A stretch of 38,706 bases of DNA from JBMZCV01 sp049613665 (GCA_049613665.1 JBMZCV010000024.1:1-38706), one strand, 5' to 3'; shown: positions 18,601-26,740, counted from the first letter of the stretch. A program made the numbers and translations. Notes: generated from the letters alone by a model not told the origin.

Positions 18601-21600
18601 GTTTTGACCAATCAGAAGCTATGGCAGTTATGGTATATCCAAACATTGAAGCGACAACAACAAACAGCGTAGAATGTAGTGATGCAAGTATTGAATTGGC
18701 TTGCGATTTTGCAACAAGCTGGGAAGATGCAGACGGAAATACAGGCAATGGCACAACTTACACACCAGCCTTAAATACGATTGGTGCAGTAACATTTACA
18801 GTAACAAATGCAGACGCTCCAGAAGGCTGTAATGCAGCAACATTTACTGCTACTTACAACTGTACAGAAGATGTATGTTCTACTTTAGATGGCACACAAA
18901 GCGTTGCAGAATCTGCTATTTGCTCTGGCCAAACATTGAGTTTCACAGAAGGTGACGTAACTGACAATGACTTTACAGGTGGTTTTGTAACTTGGGTTTA
19001 TGGAACATCTGAAACTTTTGATGCTTATGCAGGAACAACATTTACAGGAGACTTACCTGCAAATACAGGTTGTGAAGCAATGACTTATTATGTAAAAGCT
19101 CGTTTAGATGGTTTAGATGTATGTTTCGACCAGTCAGAAGCTATGGCAGTTATGGTATATCCAAATATTGAAGCTACTGGCTTTGATGGCGAATGTGAAG
19201 TAGGTTTGGGCGTAAACTGTACGAACTTTTCAGTAACTTGGGAAACAAACACTGGACAAACAGGTGTTGGTGCTGTTTATATCGCAGCTACTGGCGAATC
19301 AGGTATGGTAACATTTATGGTTGAAAACACAGATGCACCAGAAGGTTGTAATATGGCTACTGCTATGGCAAACTTTGACTGTCCAGATGTAGTTTGCTCT
19401 ACTTTAGACGGCAATCAATCTGTTGAAAATGCAATGACTTGTACTGGCGATGTAGTGAGCGTAAATGATGGCGGTGTTAATGACTTCAGCTTTAGCGGAG
19501 GTTCTGTAACATGGTTATACAGCGACAATGAAGGCTTTGATGCTTACACAGAAGGTACTTTATTTGTTGGAAACTTGCCAGAAAATAGCGGTTGCGAAGC
19601 AATGACTTATTACTTGAAAGCTCGTTTAGATGGCGTTGCAGAATGTACCGACCAATCAGAAGCTATGGCAGTTATGGTATATCCAAATATCGAAACGACT
19701 ATCAACAGCGAAGATTGTATGACTACTGTAACTAGCAACTGTGATTTTGCAATTATGTGGGAAGATGCCAATGGAACAGGCGAAGGTGGTGTTTATGAAG
19801 CAGCAGAAGGAACAGCAGGCGAGGTTACATTTATGGTAACAAATGCAGACGCTCCAGAAGGCTGTCAATCAGTGACTTTAACAGCTAACTACGACTGCCC
19901 AGAAGTATGTACTTTGAACGAAGCAGGTATTTGTAACTTAACAGTTATCACGCCTCCAGCATTCACTGCTACTTGTGCACCAAATGGCTTCCAAGCTTCT
20001 GCAACAGACTTTTCTATCAATGATTCAAACTACGAATTAGGTTATGTTTTATCTTCAAGCAGCAGCTTGCCAGACGAAAATGCAACCGTATTAATGTATA
20101 GCACAGATGGCGTTTTCTTCAATGAAGGCTTAGAGTTTGGCACAACATACTACGTTTATTCTGCGGCATTATTGGCACCTTTCGGTAGCTTACACAACGA
20201 CGAATGTAGCGATTATAGCGATGAACCACAAGAAATTGCTTTCTACCAAGAAATGGCAATTTCTGAAGTAATGGCAATGTGTGCTGATGACAACATGACT
20301 TATACAGTTACCTTTAATGTTTCAGGTGGCAATGGCGAATATATGGTTGAAGGCGGAAGCGTTACAGATGGCGTTTTCACAAGTGACCCTATTTCTTCTA
20401 GCGAACCAAACTACACATTTAATGTAATGGATAGCAATGGTTGTGCTGCTTTAGCTGCTGGTGCTCAAGTTTGTACGGAAGAAAACTTCCCTCCAACTGC
20501 TGAAAATGACGAGTTTACTATCGTTTCAAACTCTGGTGACTTCATGATTATGTTGACAGACTATGCTAATGATGTAAATGGCGATGATTTAACATACTCA
20601 ATCGGCGAATTATCATCGGCAGATGGTGGAACAATTATGTTGAATGCTGACAATTCAGTAACTTACTCGCCTGCAACCGACTTTGTAGGTACAGTAACAT
20701 TTATGTTTACAGTTTCTGATGGCGAATTTGAAGCTACTGGCATGATGACTATTAATGTAACAGAAGCTAATACTCCTCCAACAGTTGAAAATGGTAACTT
20801 TGAAATTGTAGCTAACTCTGGTGCATTTACAGTAGATTTGAGTGCTTACACAAGCGATATTGATGGCGACGACTTAATCATAACTATTGGCGAAGCTAAC
20901 CCAACAGAAAGTGGAACAGTAATGTATGACGCTGAAACTTCTACCTTGACATTTATGCCAGCAGAAGGTTTTGCAGGTATTGCAACTATCGAATTTACAG
21001 TTTCTGATGGCGAGTTTGAAGCTACTGGAACAATCGAAATTACAGTAACAGAAGAGCAAATCACTTGTGAAGATTTAGCTCCTATCACGATTTTTGCAGA
21101 CTATGATTTCAGTAACCTTAGCGGCGAAACAATCTTAGAATTTGCATTAGGTGGTGGTTTACCAAGCACAGACGGCAGTACATATAATGTTACTTTGACA
21201 TTAGATGATATGGTTGTTTACGAAGGTACAGTTGATGCAACAGGCGTTTTAATGACAGAAGCTTTGATGCTTGACTTAGACGTAGTTTATACAGTAAACG
21301 TAACAGATGATTTAGGCTGTGGTGCAACTAGCGATTTAGTTGTTGCTGAAACAGTAAATATCGAATTGTTGAACTTCAGCGGTCAAATTTTAGACGAAGG
21401 CAACTTACTAAAATGGATTACTGCAAGCGAAACAAACAACGCTTTCTTCACGCTTTCTCGCTCTAGCAATGGTGGCGACTTCGTAGAAATTGCTCAAATC
21501 CTAGGTTCAGGCAACACAACAACTGCTCGTCAATACGAAAGCTTAGACAAAGATGCAGTAGCTGGCGTAAGCGTATATCGTTTGACACAAACTGACTTTG

Positions 21601-21908
21601 ATGGCACAACAACACTAGCTGGAACAGTTAGCCTTGTTCGTGGCGAAACTACTTTAGGTTTTGTAAATGTAGCTCCAATTCCAGCTAATGACTTCGTAAA
21701 CATAACTTTCGTTTCTCCAAAAGCAGAAGCGGTAAAAATTGGTTTATACGATGTAGCAGGTAAATTGATTAGCTTAGAAAATGTTGATGCTGTAAAAGGT
21801 AACAACTTATTTACATTCGACTTAACAAATGTTGCATCTGGTGTTTATTTCATTTCTATGGAAAACAACAACGGACAAAACATTAGCACTAAATTGATTA
21901 AAGAATAG
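12612..21908 (+). CDS. Giant secreted M43 metalloprotease with repeats and T9SS sorting domain
   Basis: 3098 residues. A signal peptide (1-25, ending near AWGQ) is followed by a Cys-containing propeptide (RCGTTDYMEQML). The pappalysin-like M43 catalytic domain has HEVGHYLNLDH (His241, Glu242, His245, His251) and a Met-turn region MFMNYMDY. A PKD domain follows (about 339-423), then a jelly-roll or MAM-like region (about 435-600). Paired A-B modules run from about 832 to 1385. Six modules of about 174 residues run from about 1386 to 2432, each with a TWVY..ETFDAY segment and AMTYY.KARLDG core and Cys pairs. Two cadherin/Ig-like domains with SDGEFEATG lie at about 2628-2816. A T9SS type A sorting domain ends the protein (PIPANDFVNI...VASGVYFISM, about 3016-3098). 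It should cross the outer membrane and be released or held at the surface. The substrate is unknown. Confidence 0.9.
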   Translation: MSKKLSFFSLLSCLMLLNLTVAWGQNRCGTTDYMEQMLQDPDYRAQHEQVQEQIQQKIAENSSQSFARSSAACPDVTVLPIAIHYQGVSGGVTNQACLIQLAQEQIAILNADYTATNPDITNWDAVSSNYPGVQVGDACIEFRLATQNHPAGSNLSDGELAITYNATTGSNSSTWSGYLNIFVQDAGGVLGFSPKPGFGNGDGVTIDFCAFGASGLGCGGVGPDSGCGAGWAYTGGRTLTHEVGHYLNLDHIWGDGGCGVDDGISDTPEAGTEYFGCPAIGTGTTSCGSQDMFMNYMDYVNDDCMFMFSEEQASVMNSRADLLANFVLVDAAEVAPAAPVANFSISGTNVCEGSVVSFTDISTGSPTTWAWTFSGAGVSPASSSEQNPNISVTSAGTLDVTLTASNTEGGDTYSESFTMTLLASGDPACGFVGCAVDGDNADGGFESDAGATWTVQTDNIFGTPHCTTTGCGANQQTGVGFMWLGGYSADQFPVEGYTASFGQSVNIPASTGSLVLEFGGLIVCTGAASDNFTVSIDGNLVYSFDNGTNQDGLCDAAGYATVTVPLDNAYADGGNHDLLFETTMGTDVASNFIFDDVTLCILPACAPTVDFALADCDPAGSDNFDVVVTMTEFGTGTGSTSFTLTATGSAAFTPITLTADEWALGVPVTFANAETVTLTLANDNDPLNCSDTSSELTNFCELCEANPGTFTVNTIEVCPGEDLILTSNNDFTLSNFPDATSPGLAYFIYNSEPISGDPFGAEFGGTVFTGDLAGNVTVPNDGSSTGTLWLALGTLATTADGLTTGACFNVDLANVVAVQLLVAGQGNCEDGPCTAYTDGPYTDLSPAPCVDNCGTPTEAGFQIFSNEAYAVENVTAGATYVVDICNGYGAWVAEITVVDETSGDVIATTFDTTDGSECNLEFTTPNDGNILIIFTEAGNCAGAQQLDNGFVTLDCVSGAGPCPLPTCDDGIQNQDETGIDCGGATCAACICGAGSITSSDQIICPGAGINLTVTGEDLTLGAGDYVYGWGFYDPTTLDLISFVTFGSDPAGYNIVNIDYNAILTDSGLDAIPNGAYLVSGIAYSENGTPDDTADDEVCFTANDILVTFVDGADPACSGPCTSYADGPYVDLGEAPCATNCGTPTEAGFQVYSSEAYAVTNVAAGGTYLVSICDGYGAWVAEITVVDAVTNDVIASTEGTTNGSECSLEFTTPNAGDILIIINDANSCGGASNLTDNGFLTLDCVSGAGPCTCQAGNATSAATQTVCPGEGITLTVENEDLTLGTGDFNFNWLFYQDDGTGTDTLVSLVNFGNDPTNYNLVNIDYNAFLAFNELPTIAPGTYTVFGLAYSVNGTPDDTDDDVLCFTDDGLVGTEVIFLAAGDPACPVCSVLDDTQAVTETAICSGGSLTLTDGVVIDNTFTGGTVTWVYGTTETFDAYTEGMPYMAGALTATGCDAMTYYVKARLDGIAECTDQSDAFMVMVYPAINATAVDGTCEAGVTLNDGCAYDITWNDGTTTGTGASYTLTPALEPQVGMVTFTITNAAAPAGCNSLDVVANYNCVGLNCAVLDDTQAVAESAICSGGSLTLNSGMITDNDFAGGSVTWVYGTTETFDAYTEGMMYADGALTAMGCDAMTYYVKARLDGVAECMDMSDAFMVMVYPEISATAVDGACEASVMVAGDCAYDIAWNNGTETGMGATYTLEQSLEAQMGMVTFTVTNAAAPAGCNSVEVTANYNCAALVCATLDGNQSLTTEVCPDVMIVTDNGTITDNDFAGGSVTWVYSMSETFDAYTEGTVWNGEILTATGCDAMTYYFVARLDGVDGCTDQSAAMTVNVYPEIMATTSSDNCMASIDINGCDYSVTWNDGTNSGANSTYTVMPTLEEQSGTVMFTVTNAAAPAFCNTLEVEVPYTCAALVCSALSDVSVTEMAVCSNGSVMTSASVTDNDFTGGSATWVYSMSETFDAYAEGEVFNGNLPANTTCDAMTYYLVARLDGVDGCFDQSEAMAVMVYPNIEATTTNSVECSDASIELACDFATSWEDADGNTGNGTTYTPALNTIGAVTFTVTNADAPEGCNAATFTATYNCTEDVCSTLDGTQSVAESAICSGQTLSFTEGDVTDNDFTGGFVTWVYGTSETFDAYAGTTFTGDLPANTGCEAMTYYVKARLDGLDVCFDQSEAMAVMVYPNIEATGFDGECEVGLGVNCTNFSVTWETNTGQTGVGAVYIAATGESGMVTFMVENTDAPEGCNMATAMANFDCPDVVCSTLDGNQSVENAMTCTGDVVSVNDGGVNDFSFSGGSVTWLYSDNEGFDAYTEGTLFVGNLPENSGCEAMTYYLKARLDGVAECTDQSEAMAVMVYPNIETTINSEDCMTTVTSNCDFAIMWEDANGTGEGGVYEAAEGTAGEVTFMVTNADAPEGCQSVTLTANYDCPEVCTLNEAGICNLTVITPPAFTATCAPNGFQASATDFSINDSNYELGYVLSSSSSLPDENATVLMYSTDGVFFNEGLEFGTTYYVYSAALLAPFGSLHNDECSDYSDEPQEIAFYQEMAISEVMAMCADDNMTYTVTFNVSGGNGEYMVEGGSVTDGVFTSDPISSSEPNYTFNVMDSNGCAALAAGAQVCTEENFPPTAENDEFTIVSNSGDFMIMLTDYANDVNGDDLTYSIGELSSADGGTIMLNADNSVTYSPATDFVGTVTFMFTVSDGEFEATGMMTINVTEANTPPTVENGNFEIVANSGAFTVDLSAYTSDIDGDDLIITIGEANPTESGTVMYDAETSTLTFMPAEGFAGIATIEFTVSDGEFEATGTIEITVTEEQITCEDLAPITIFADYDFSNLSGETILEFALGGGLPSTDGSTYNVTLTLDDMVVYEGTVDATGVLMTEALMLDLDVVYTVNVTDDLGCGATSDLVVAETVNIELLNFSGQILDEGNLLKWITASETNNAFFTLSRSSNGGDFVEIAQILGSGNTTTARQYESLDKDAVAGVSVYRLTQTDFDGTTTLAGTVSLVRGETTLGFVNVAPIPANDFVNITFVSPKAEAVKIGLYDVAGKLISLENVDAVKGNNLFTFDLTNVASGVYFISMENNNGQNISTKLIKE
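15106..16766 (+). repeat. A-B-A-B internal repeats within the giant protease gene
   Basis: Module A (CGTPTEAGFQ, GYGAWVAEITVVD, LDCVSGAGPC) occurs at about 15106-15500 and 15966-16360. Module B (CPG.GI.LTV..EDLTLG, YN.VNIDYNA) occurs at about 15580-15960 and 16370-16766. A is close to identical in stretches, which indicates duplication of the A-B pair. Boundaries are approximate. Confidence 0.8.
16767..19905 (+). repeat. Six tandem 174-residue repeats within the giant protease gene
   Basis: Units start near 16767, 17299, 17829, 18354, 18873 and 19390, each about 515-532 bases. Each opens with C(S/A)xLD, has GG.VTW.Y, ETFDAY, CDAMTYY, ARLDG and a closing VTFTVTNAxAPxGCN segment. Units 1 and 2 are the closest pair; the later ones diverge. 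They probably form an extended Ig-like stalk. Confidence 0.85.
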
Positions 21909-21935
21909 ACAGTTTTGCTGTTTGTTTTTAAAAAA

Positions 21936-22053
21936 TGAAAATATAAGGTGTTGAAACAATGCCTTATGTTTTCATCAAAAAATGAGACTGTTTAAATTTT
22001 ATCTTTTAGCTAAAAAAGCATGAAAGACGAAATTTAAACAGTCTTTTCTTTTT
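21936..22053 (+). terminator. Tandem hairpins and terminator after the giant protease gene
   Basis: The first hairpin pairs TGAAAATATAAGG (21936-21948) with CCTTATGTTTTCA (21962-21974), one G-U, without a T run. The second pairs AGACTGTTTAAATTT (21985-21999) with AAATTTAAACAGTCT (22030-22044) perfectly over 15 bp and is followed by a T-rich tract. The loop of the second contains TTTTAGCTAAAAAAG, shared with the hairpin repeats at 12299 and 28818. Confidence 0.8.
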
Positions 22054-22079
22054 TATAAAAAAACGCCTTTTGACAAGGA

Positions 22080-22157
22080 AAACATACTATTTTTCAGTTC
22101 AAAAGGCTATAAAATTGGCAAATATTGGTCACCTTAGCCTAAAAAAATAGTATGTTT
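22080..22157. repeat. Palindromic 80-bp element, copy 1
   Basis: Inverted ends AAACATACTATTTTT (22080-22094) and AAAAATAGTATGTTT (22143-22157), with an inner AGGCTA/TAGCCT pair. The whole element and about 10 flanking bases on each side match copy 2 at 26853-26931. No open frame inside; MITE- or REP-like. Confidence 0.8.
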
Positions 22158-22265
22158 AAGCCTTTGATAAAAAAATGTATAAATGTCCGAACTATTGCTC
22201 ACATAATTTCGCAAAAAAACCTATCTTGCAACACCCAAAATACATTCAACATAAAAAGCAAAACA

Positions 22266-23435
22266 ATGGACATTTCACATATTATCAACCATTTGGGCGA
22301 AGACCGAAGCAATTATTACCAAGCAGTTTCGCCACCTATTTTTCAAAGCAGCAATTTTACCTTTGAAAGTATCGACAAAATGCGGCACTCGCTCACCGAC
22401 GAAATGAATACACCTTTCTACACAAGAGGCTGTAATCCTACCGTTTCTATTTTACGAAAAAAAATAGCAGCATTGGCTCAAGCAGAAGATTCACTCATTT
22501 TTAGTAGTGGCAGTGCAGCGATATGTGCAGCAGTTATTTCGCAAGTGAAAGCTGGCGAGCATATTATTTGCGTAGCGAAACCCTATGGCTGGACAAACAA
22601 ATTATTGACTGTTTTGTTGTCTCGTTTTGGCGTAACTCATACTTTTGTCGATGGCACAAATGCTGAAAACTTTGAAAAAGCCATTCAAAACAACACCAAA
22701 TTAATATTTTTGGAAAGCCCAAATTCAATTACTTTCGAATTGCAAGATGTAGCCGCAGTCGTTAAAATTGCAAAAAAGCACAATCTTGTTACCATTATGG
22801 ACAATAGCTATGCAACACCACTTTATCAATCGGCAATAGCGATGGGCATTGATATTACGGTTCATTCAGCAAGCAAATATTTGAATGGCCATAGCGATAT
22901 TGTAGCAGGTGCTTTGTGTAGTAGCGAAAAAATTTGCCGCCACATTTTTGAAGGCGAATTTATGACTCTAGGAGGTATTATTTCGCCCAACGACGCATTT
23001 TTAATGTTGCGTGGTTTGCGTACCTTACCCATTCGTTTAGAGCGAGTTACACATAATACTTTAATCGTAACTGACTTTTTGGCACAACACGAAAAAGTCG
23101 AAAAACTGAACTATCCTTTCCACAAAGATTTTCCACAATATGAGTTAGCAAAAAAGCAAATGAAAGGTGCTGGTGGCTTATTTTCTATGCAGATAAAAGC
23201 TGAAAATATCGTACAAGTCGAGGCATTTTGCAATCACTTAAAACGCTTTTTGTTGGCTTGTTCCTGGGGCGGACATGAGTCTCTAATTTTTCCAATTTGC
23301 GTTTTACATACCTCCGAAAATTATAGTAATGTTGATTTGCCTTGGAATTTAGTGCGTTTTTATATTGGCTTAGAAGACCCAAAAGCTTTGATAGATGATT
23401 TGCAAAAAGCATTAGATTTTGCTTTTAAAATCTAG
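22266..23435 (+). CDS. Cys/Met-metabolism PLP-dependent enzyme (cystathionine synthase/lyase family)
   Basis: About 389 residues from the ATG at 22266 (MDISHIINHLGED). The frame opens 38 codons earlier at 22152, but that ATG lies inside the palindromic repeat, so I reject it. Family motifs: SPPIFQSSNFTF, YTRGCNP (52-58, the pattern preceding the substrate site), SSGSAAI (80-86), the PLP aspartate segment TIMDNSYATP, and HSASKYLNGHSD with the PLP lysine K204. Members cleave or form cystathionine or related thioethers (metB, metC, megL) in the cytoplasm. Which reaction applies cannot be told from motifs alone, so no gene symbol is given. It is a lone gene after a terminator. Confidence 0.85.
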   Translation: MDISHIINHLGEDRSNYYQAVSPPIFQSSNFTFESIDKMRHSLTDEMNTPFYTRGCNPTVSILRKKIAALAQAEDSLIFSSGSAAICAAVISQVKAGEHIICVAKPYGWTNKLLTVLLSRFGVTHTFVDGTNAENFEKAIQNNTKLIFLESPNSITFELQDVAAVVKIAKKHNLVTIMDNSYATPLYQSAIAMGIDITVHSASKYLNGHSDIVAGALCSSEKICRHIFEGEFMTLGGIISPNDAFLMLRGLRTLPIRLERVTHNTLIVTDFLAQHEKVEKLNYPFHKDFPQYELAKKQMKGAGGLFSMQIKAENIVQVEAFCNHLKRFLLACSWGGHESLIFPICVLHTSENYSNVDLPWNLVRFYIGLEDPKALIDDLQKALDFAFKI

Positions 23436-23598
23436 TTTTATTTACAAAAAAACATAAACCACTAAAAAGTTAAGAACAATTTACACTTCATTTTTTGATT
23501 ATTTTTTTCTTTTTTTATACCAAAAAATTAGTCTTTAAAGCCAAAAAATGCTTACTTTCGTTCATCAAAAAATACAATTTCAAGCTCACAAAAATAAT

Positions 23599-23925
23599 AT
23601 GAATAGAATACAACAATTGAAAGATTTCTTAAAAGAAAGCCCAGACGACCCATTTTTGCGTTACGCCATTGCCTTAGAACATTTAAAAATACAAGAAGAT
23701 GAAAAAGCATTAGATATTTTTCGTAACTTGCTGATAACCAACCCAATGTATGTAGGTACTTATTATCATATAGGAAAATTGCAAGAAAAAATGGAGCTTT
23801 TTGATGATGCTTTAGATAGCTACGAAAAAGGCATGACAGTAGCCAAAAAAATGAATGATAGGCACTCTTTCAATGAGTTGCAGGGTGCTTTTAATATGCT
23901 AAATGATGAATTGGAAGAGTGGTAA
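23599..23925 (+). CDS. Small tetratricopeptide repeat protein
   Basis: About 108 residues from the ATG at 23599 (MNRIQQLKDFLKESPDDPFLRYAIAL); an upstream in-frame ATG at 23548 would add 17 residues that do not look conserved. Three TPR-like helix pairs are visible: PFLRYAIALEHLKIQEDEKALDIF, PMYVGTYYHIGKLQEKM and DDALDSYEKGMTVAKK. Such one-domain TPR proteins are common in Bacteroidota. It is probably a cytoplasmic adaptor; the partner is unknown. The DUF2851 gene starts 55 bases downstream on the same strand. Confidence 0.8.
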   Translation: MNRIQQLKDFLKESPDDPFLRYAIALEHLKIQEDEKALDIFRNLLITNPMYVGTYYHIGKLQEKMELFDDALDSYEKGMTVAKKMNDRHSFNELQGAFNMLNDELEEW

Positions 23926-23980
23926 AACTGTTCTTTCCTGCTAAAAACAAAAAAGTACAAAACAAAATAACTACCCAAAT

Positions 23981-25255
23981 ATGTCTGAAAATTTTTTAGC
24001 TTACTTATGGAAATTACGCTTATTTGAACAAAACAATTTGACAAGTGAAACAGGCGAAAAAATATCAATTTTGTCTGTTGGCACAGAAAATACCTTGTCT
24101 GGCCCAGATTTTTTTAATGCTAAAATTAGAATTGACGATACTGTTTGGGCTGGCAATGTCGAAATTCATCAAAAAGCATCTGACTGGCTCAAACATCAGC
24201 ATCAACACGACAAAGCGTATGACAACATCATTTTGCACCTCGTTTATGAAGCCGATATAGCTATCAAACGTGCCGATGAAAGCGTAATTCCAACTTTGGC
24301 TTTACAAAATCGGCTTGCTCCAAATTTGTATAGAAACTATTTGTTGTTGTTGTCAGATACTAAATGGATTCCTTGCGAAAACCTCATTCACGAAGTTGAT
24401 GATTTCACTTGGCTGACATGGATTGACCGCTTATTGATAGAACGTTTGCAACAAAAAACAGCACCTATTTTGCAAAGTTTGCAGCAAAATCAAAACAGTT
24501 GGGAAGAGACTTTTTATCAATTTGTTGCACGTTCTTTCGGAGCAAAAGCAAATGCAATTCCTTTTGAGTTATTAGCAAAATCATTGCCTTTGGTCGTTTT
24601 GGGCAAACATAAAAAACAGCTTTTTCAGGTAGAAGCTTTGCTATTTGGGCAAGCTGGTTTGTTAGATAAAACTTTCAAAGATGAGTATCCTAACAAATTA
24701 AAAAATGAATATTTATTTCTGCAAAAAAAGTTTAATTTAACACCTTTATCAGCTCATATTTGGAAATTTGGAGGTTTGCGTCCGCCAAATTTTCCGTCAG
24801 TTCGTTTAGCTCAATTTGCAGCCTTGATACATCAGTCGAGTAGTTTGTTTTCTAAAGTTTTGAACACAGTAAAGCTCAAAGATTATAAAGATTTATTTCA
24901 AGTTCAGATAAGCAATTATTGGCAAACACATTATGTTTTTGATAAATTATCGAAAAAAAGAAAGAAAACTCTAGGACAATCAGCTCTTAATAGTATCATT
25001 ATAAATACGATTATTCCAATTATGTTTGTATATGGCAATCAACGAGATATGCTACAATTTAAAGAAAAACCTTTACAATTATTAGAAGAAATTGCTGCTG
25101 AAAAAAACAGCATTATCAAGAAATGGAATGCTTTGGGTATTTCAACCAAATCGGCTTATGATACACAAGCTTTGTTACAATTGAAAAATGAATATTGCAA
25201 ACATCAGAAGTGCTTATCTTGTGTTGTCGGAAATAAATTAATTAGAAAAAAATAA
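23981..25255 (+). CDS. DUF2851 family protein
   Basis: 424 residues. The N-terminal segment with MSENFLAYLWKLRLFEQ, GTENTLSGPDFFNAKIRIDDTVWAGNVEIHQKASDW and HDKAYDNIILHLVYE is the signature of DUF2851, a mostly Bacteroidota family of unknown function that has a nuclease-like look (the GPDF...W.GNVEIH...SDW pattern recalls PD-(D/E)XK strands, an inference). A C-terminal CKHQKCLSCVVG cluster contains three cysteines. No signal peptide. It lies between the TPR gene and a pectate-lyase-like gene, 54 bases before the latter. Confidence 0.85.
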   Translation: MSENFLAYLWKLRLFEQNNLTSETGEKISILSVGTENTLSGPDFFNAKIRIDDTVWAGNVEIHQKASDWLKHQHQHDKAYDNIILHLVYEADIAIKRADESVIPTLALQNRLAPNLYRNYLLLLSDTKWIPCENLIHEVDDFTWLTWIDRLLIERLQQKTAPILQSLQQNQNSWEETFYQFVARSFGAKANAIPFELLAKSLPLVVLGKHKKQLFQVEALLFGQAGLLDKTFKDEYPNKLKNEYLFLQKKFNLTPLSAHIWKFGGLRPPNFPSVRLAQFAALIHQSSSLFSKVLNTVKLKDYKDLFQVQISNYWQTHYVFDKLSKKRKKTLGQSALNSIIINTIIPIMFVYGNQRDMLQFKEKPLQLLEEIAAEKNSIIKKWNALGISTKSAYDTQALLQLKNEYCKHQKCLSCVVGNKLIRKK

Positions 25256-25309
25256 TCACATCATTTTTTCAGCAAAATCTTATTAAAAACAAAAAATTAA
25301 AACGACTTT

Positions 25310-26719
25310 ATGCCTCCATATACACAAAAAAACTTCAAAATTGGTGTTCGAGCTTTAGCAAAATCTGCCAAATATTTTTATTCCTTAAATATTAAAGGTG
25401 GTTATGCAGGCATACACGACCTTGATTCTGGAAAAGTGTATGGTGAGGGTTTTAGAGATAGTTCCGACCCCAATGAAATTTGGGTGCAACCTCCAGGAAC
25501 ACCTTATGTCGGCCAATGTTATTTGCGTGCCTATCACATTACTAACAAAAAACAATACTTAAAAGCTGCTATTTCAGTAGGAAAAATATTAGTTTGGGGA
25601 CAATTGCCTGTTGGCGGTTGGCGATTTAAGTTAGACACCACAAATTTTGATGTCAATAATCCGCATGAACCTAATCCTAGCCCTAATTCTCATTATGGTG
25701 TTTTTGACGACCACACAACAACCGCAAACATTAGTTTTTTGATGAATTTACATCAAGAAATTAAAGAAAGTTGGCTATATACTGCTATCGACAAAGGCTT
25801 AGAGTTTGTGATGAAAGCTCAATTTGCTAATGGTGCTTGGCCACAACGCTTTCCATTAAGAGGTGGCTATCGAGATTTTTACACCTATAATGATGGCGTT
25901 ATTAACAATTGTATTGCCCTAATGTATAAAGCTCATCGTTTATATGACAATTCACAATATTTGCGTAGTGCAGTGCAAGGTAGCGATTTTGTGTTGGCTT
26001 CGCAGTTAGCAAGCCCTCAAGCTGGCTGGGGTGAACAATATAATCACGATATGCAGCCAGATTGGGCGAGACCTTTTGAGCCTCCATGTGTGTGTCCAGC
26101 CGTTACGGTTCATTGCATTGGCAGTTTGCTTCATGCTTACTTATATACTAAAAACAAGAAATATTTACAAACTATTCCAGAAGCCATTGCTTGGCTAAAA
26201 GCAGCCGTTTTTGATGAAAAAAAATGGGCAAGACATTACGAAATAGGTACAAACAAGCCTTTTTATGTTCCTCGTAGCGGTGGAGCTAAATATTATGACT
26301 ACAACAAATTGATAGAAAAAGATAGAAATAGTTTTGACTATCATCGTAGAGCTGCTTATGAAGGCATTGAACAGTTTTTTAATGAAATTAGTGAATTAGG
26401 AGCAACAAATTACATTGCAAAAAACCCCAATATTTTGGCAGAGTTAGAACCTTGTCAATATAAAAAGTATGTTCCTTCTTTTGGCATGAAAGAAAAAATG
26501 CGTCCCAAATTGCCAAAGTTAACAAAAAATGCAATAAAAAGTCTTGATAGCGAAGGTCGTTGGATTGGAACAGCAGGGTTGGCAAAAAAAATGAGAAAAA
26601 AACAAAACGTTGTTTTATGCCATATATTTGTTCGCAATTTCAATACAATTTGTGCTTATTTAGAAGAATTTCAAAGGCTACAAAACTCTAATAATGAATT
26701 ACCTTCTGATTATGTTTAA
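25310..26719 (+). CDS. PL10-like pectate lyase family protein without signal peptide
   Basis: 469 residues. Motifs of the PL10 (alpha/alpha-toroid) pectate lyase family appear in order: FDDHTTT (132-138), QFANGAWPQRFP (171-182), YTYNDGVINN (191-200), GWGEQYN (239-245) and ARPFEPP (253-259). PL10 enzymes cleave polygalacturonate by beta-elimination using Ca2+. There is no signal peptide, lipobox or T9SS domain, unlike secreted pectinases, so this copy should stay in the cytoplasm unless it uses an unusual route. The C-terminal 100 residues are Lys-rich and not typical of PL10. It may act on a cytosolic sugar or cofactor, or be a divergent relative with another activity. A strong terminator follows. 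Confidence 0.7.
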   Translation: MPPYTQKNFKIGVRALAKSAKYFYSLNIKGGYAGIHDLDSGKVYGEGFRDSSDPNEIWVQPPGTPYVGQCYLRAYHITNKKQYLKAAISVGKILVWGQLPVGGWRFKLDTTNFDVNNPHEPNPSPNSHYGVFDDHTTTANISFLMNLHQEIKESWLYTAIDKGLEFVMKAQFANGAWPQRFPLRGGYRDFYTYNDGVINNCIALMYKAHRLYDNSQYLRSAVQGSDFVLASQLASPQAGWGEQYNHDMQPDWARPFEPPCVCPAVTVHCIGSLLHAYLYTKNKKYLQTIPEAIAWLKAAVFDEKKWARHYEIGTNKPFYVPRSGGAKYYDYNKLIEKDRNSFDYHRRAAYEGIEQFFNEISELGATNYIAKNPNILAELEPCQYKKYVPSFGMKEKMRPKLPKLTKNAIKSLDSEGRWIGTAGLAKKMRKKQNVVLCHIFVRNFNTICAYLEEFQRLQNSNNELPSDYV

Positions 26720-26740
26720 CAACAATAACATTTAAACATA

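Noticed and set aside
16767..19905. CRISPR-like or satellite DNA from the regular repeats
   Set aside because: The repeats are long, in frame and protein-coding with conserved residues; they are protein modules.
22152..22265. Upstream start for the PLP enzyme adding 38 residues
   Set aside because: The first codon lies within the palindromic repeat and the extra residues do not look like the family; MDISHIINHLGED is a normal start.
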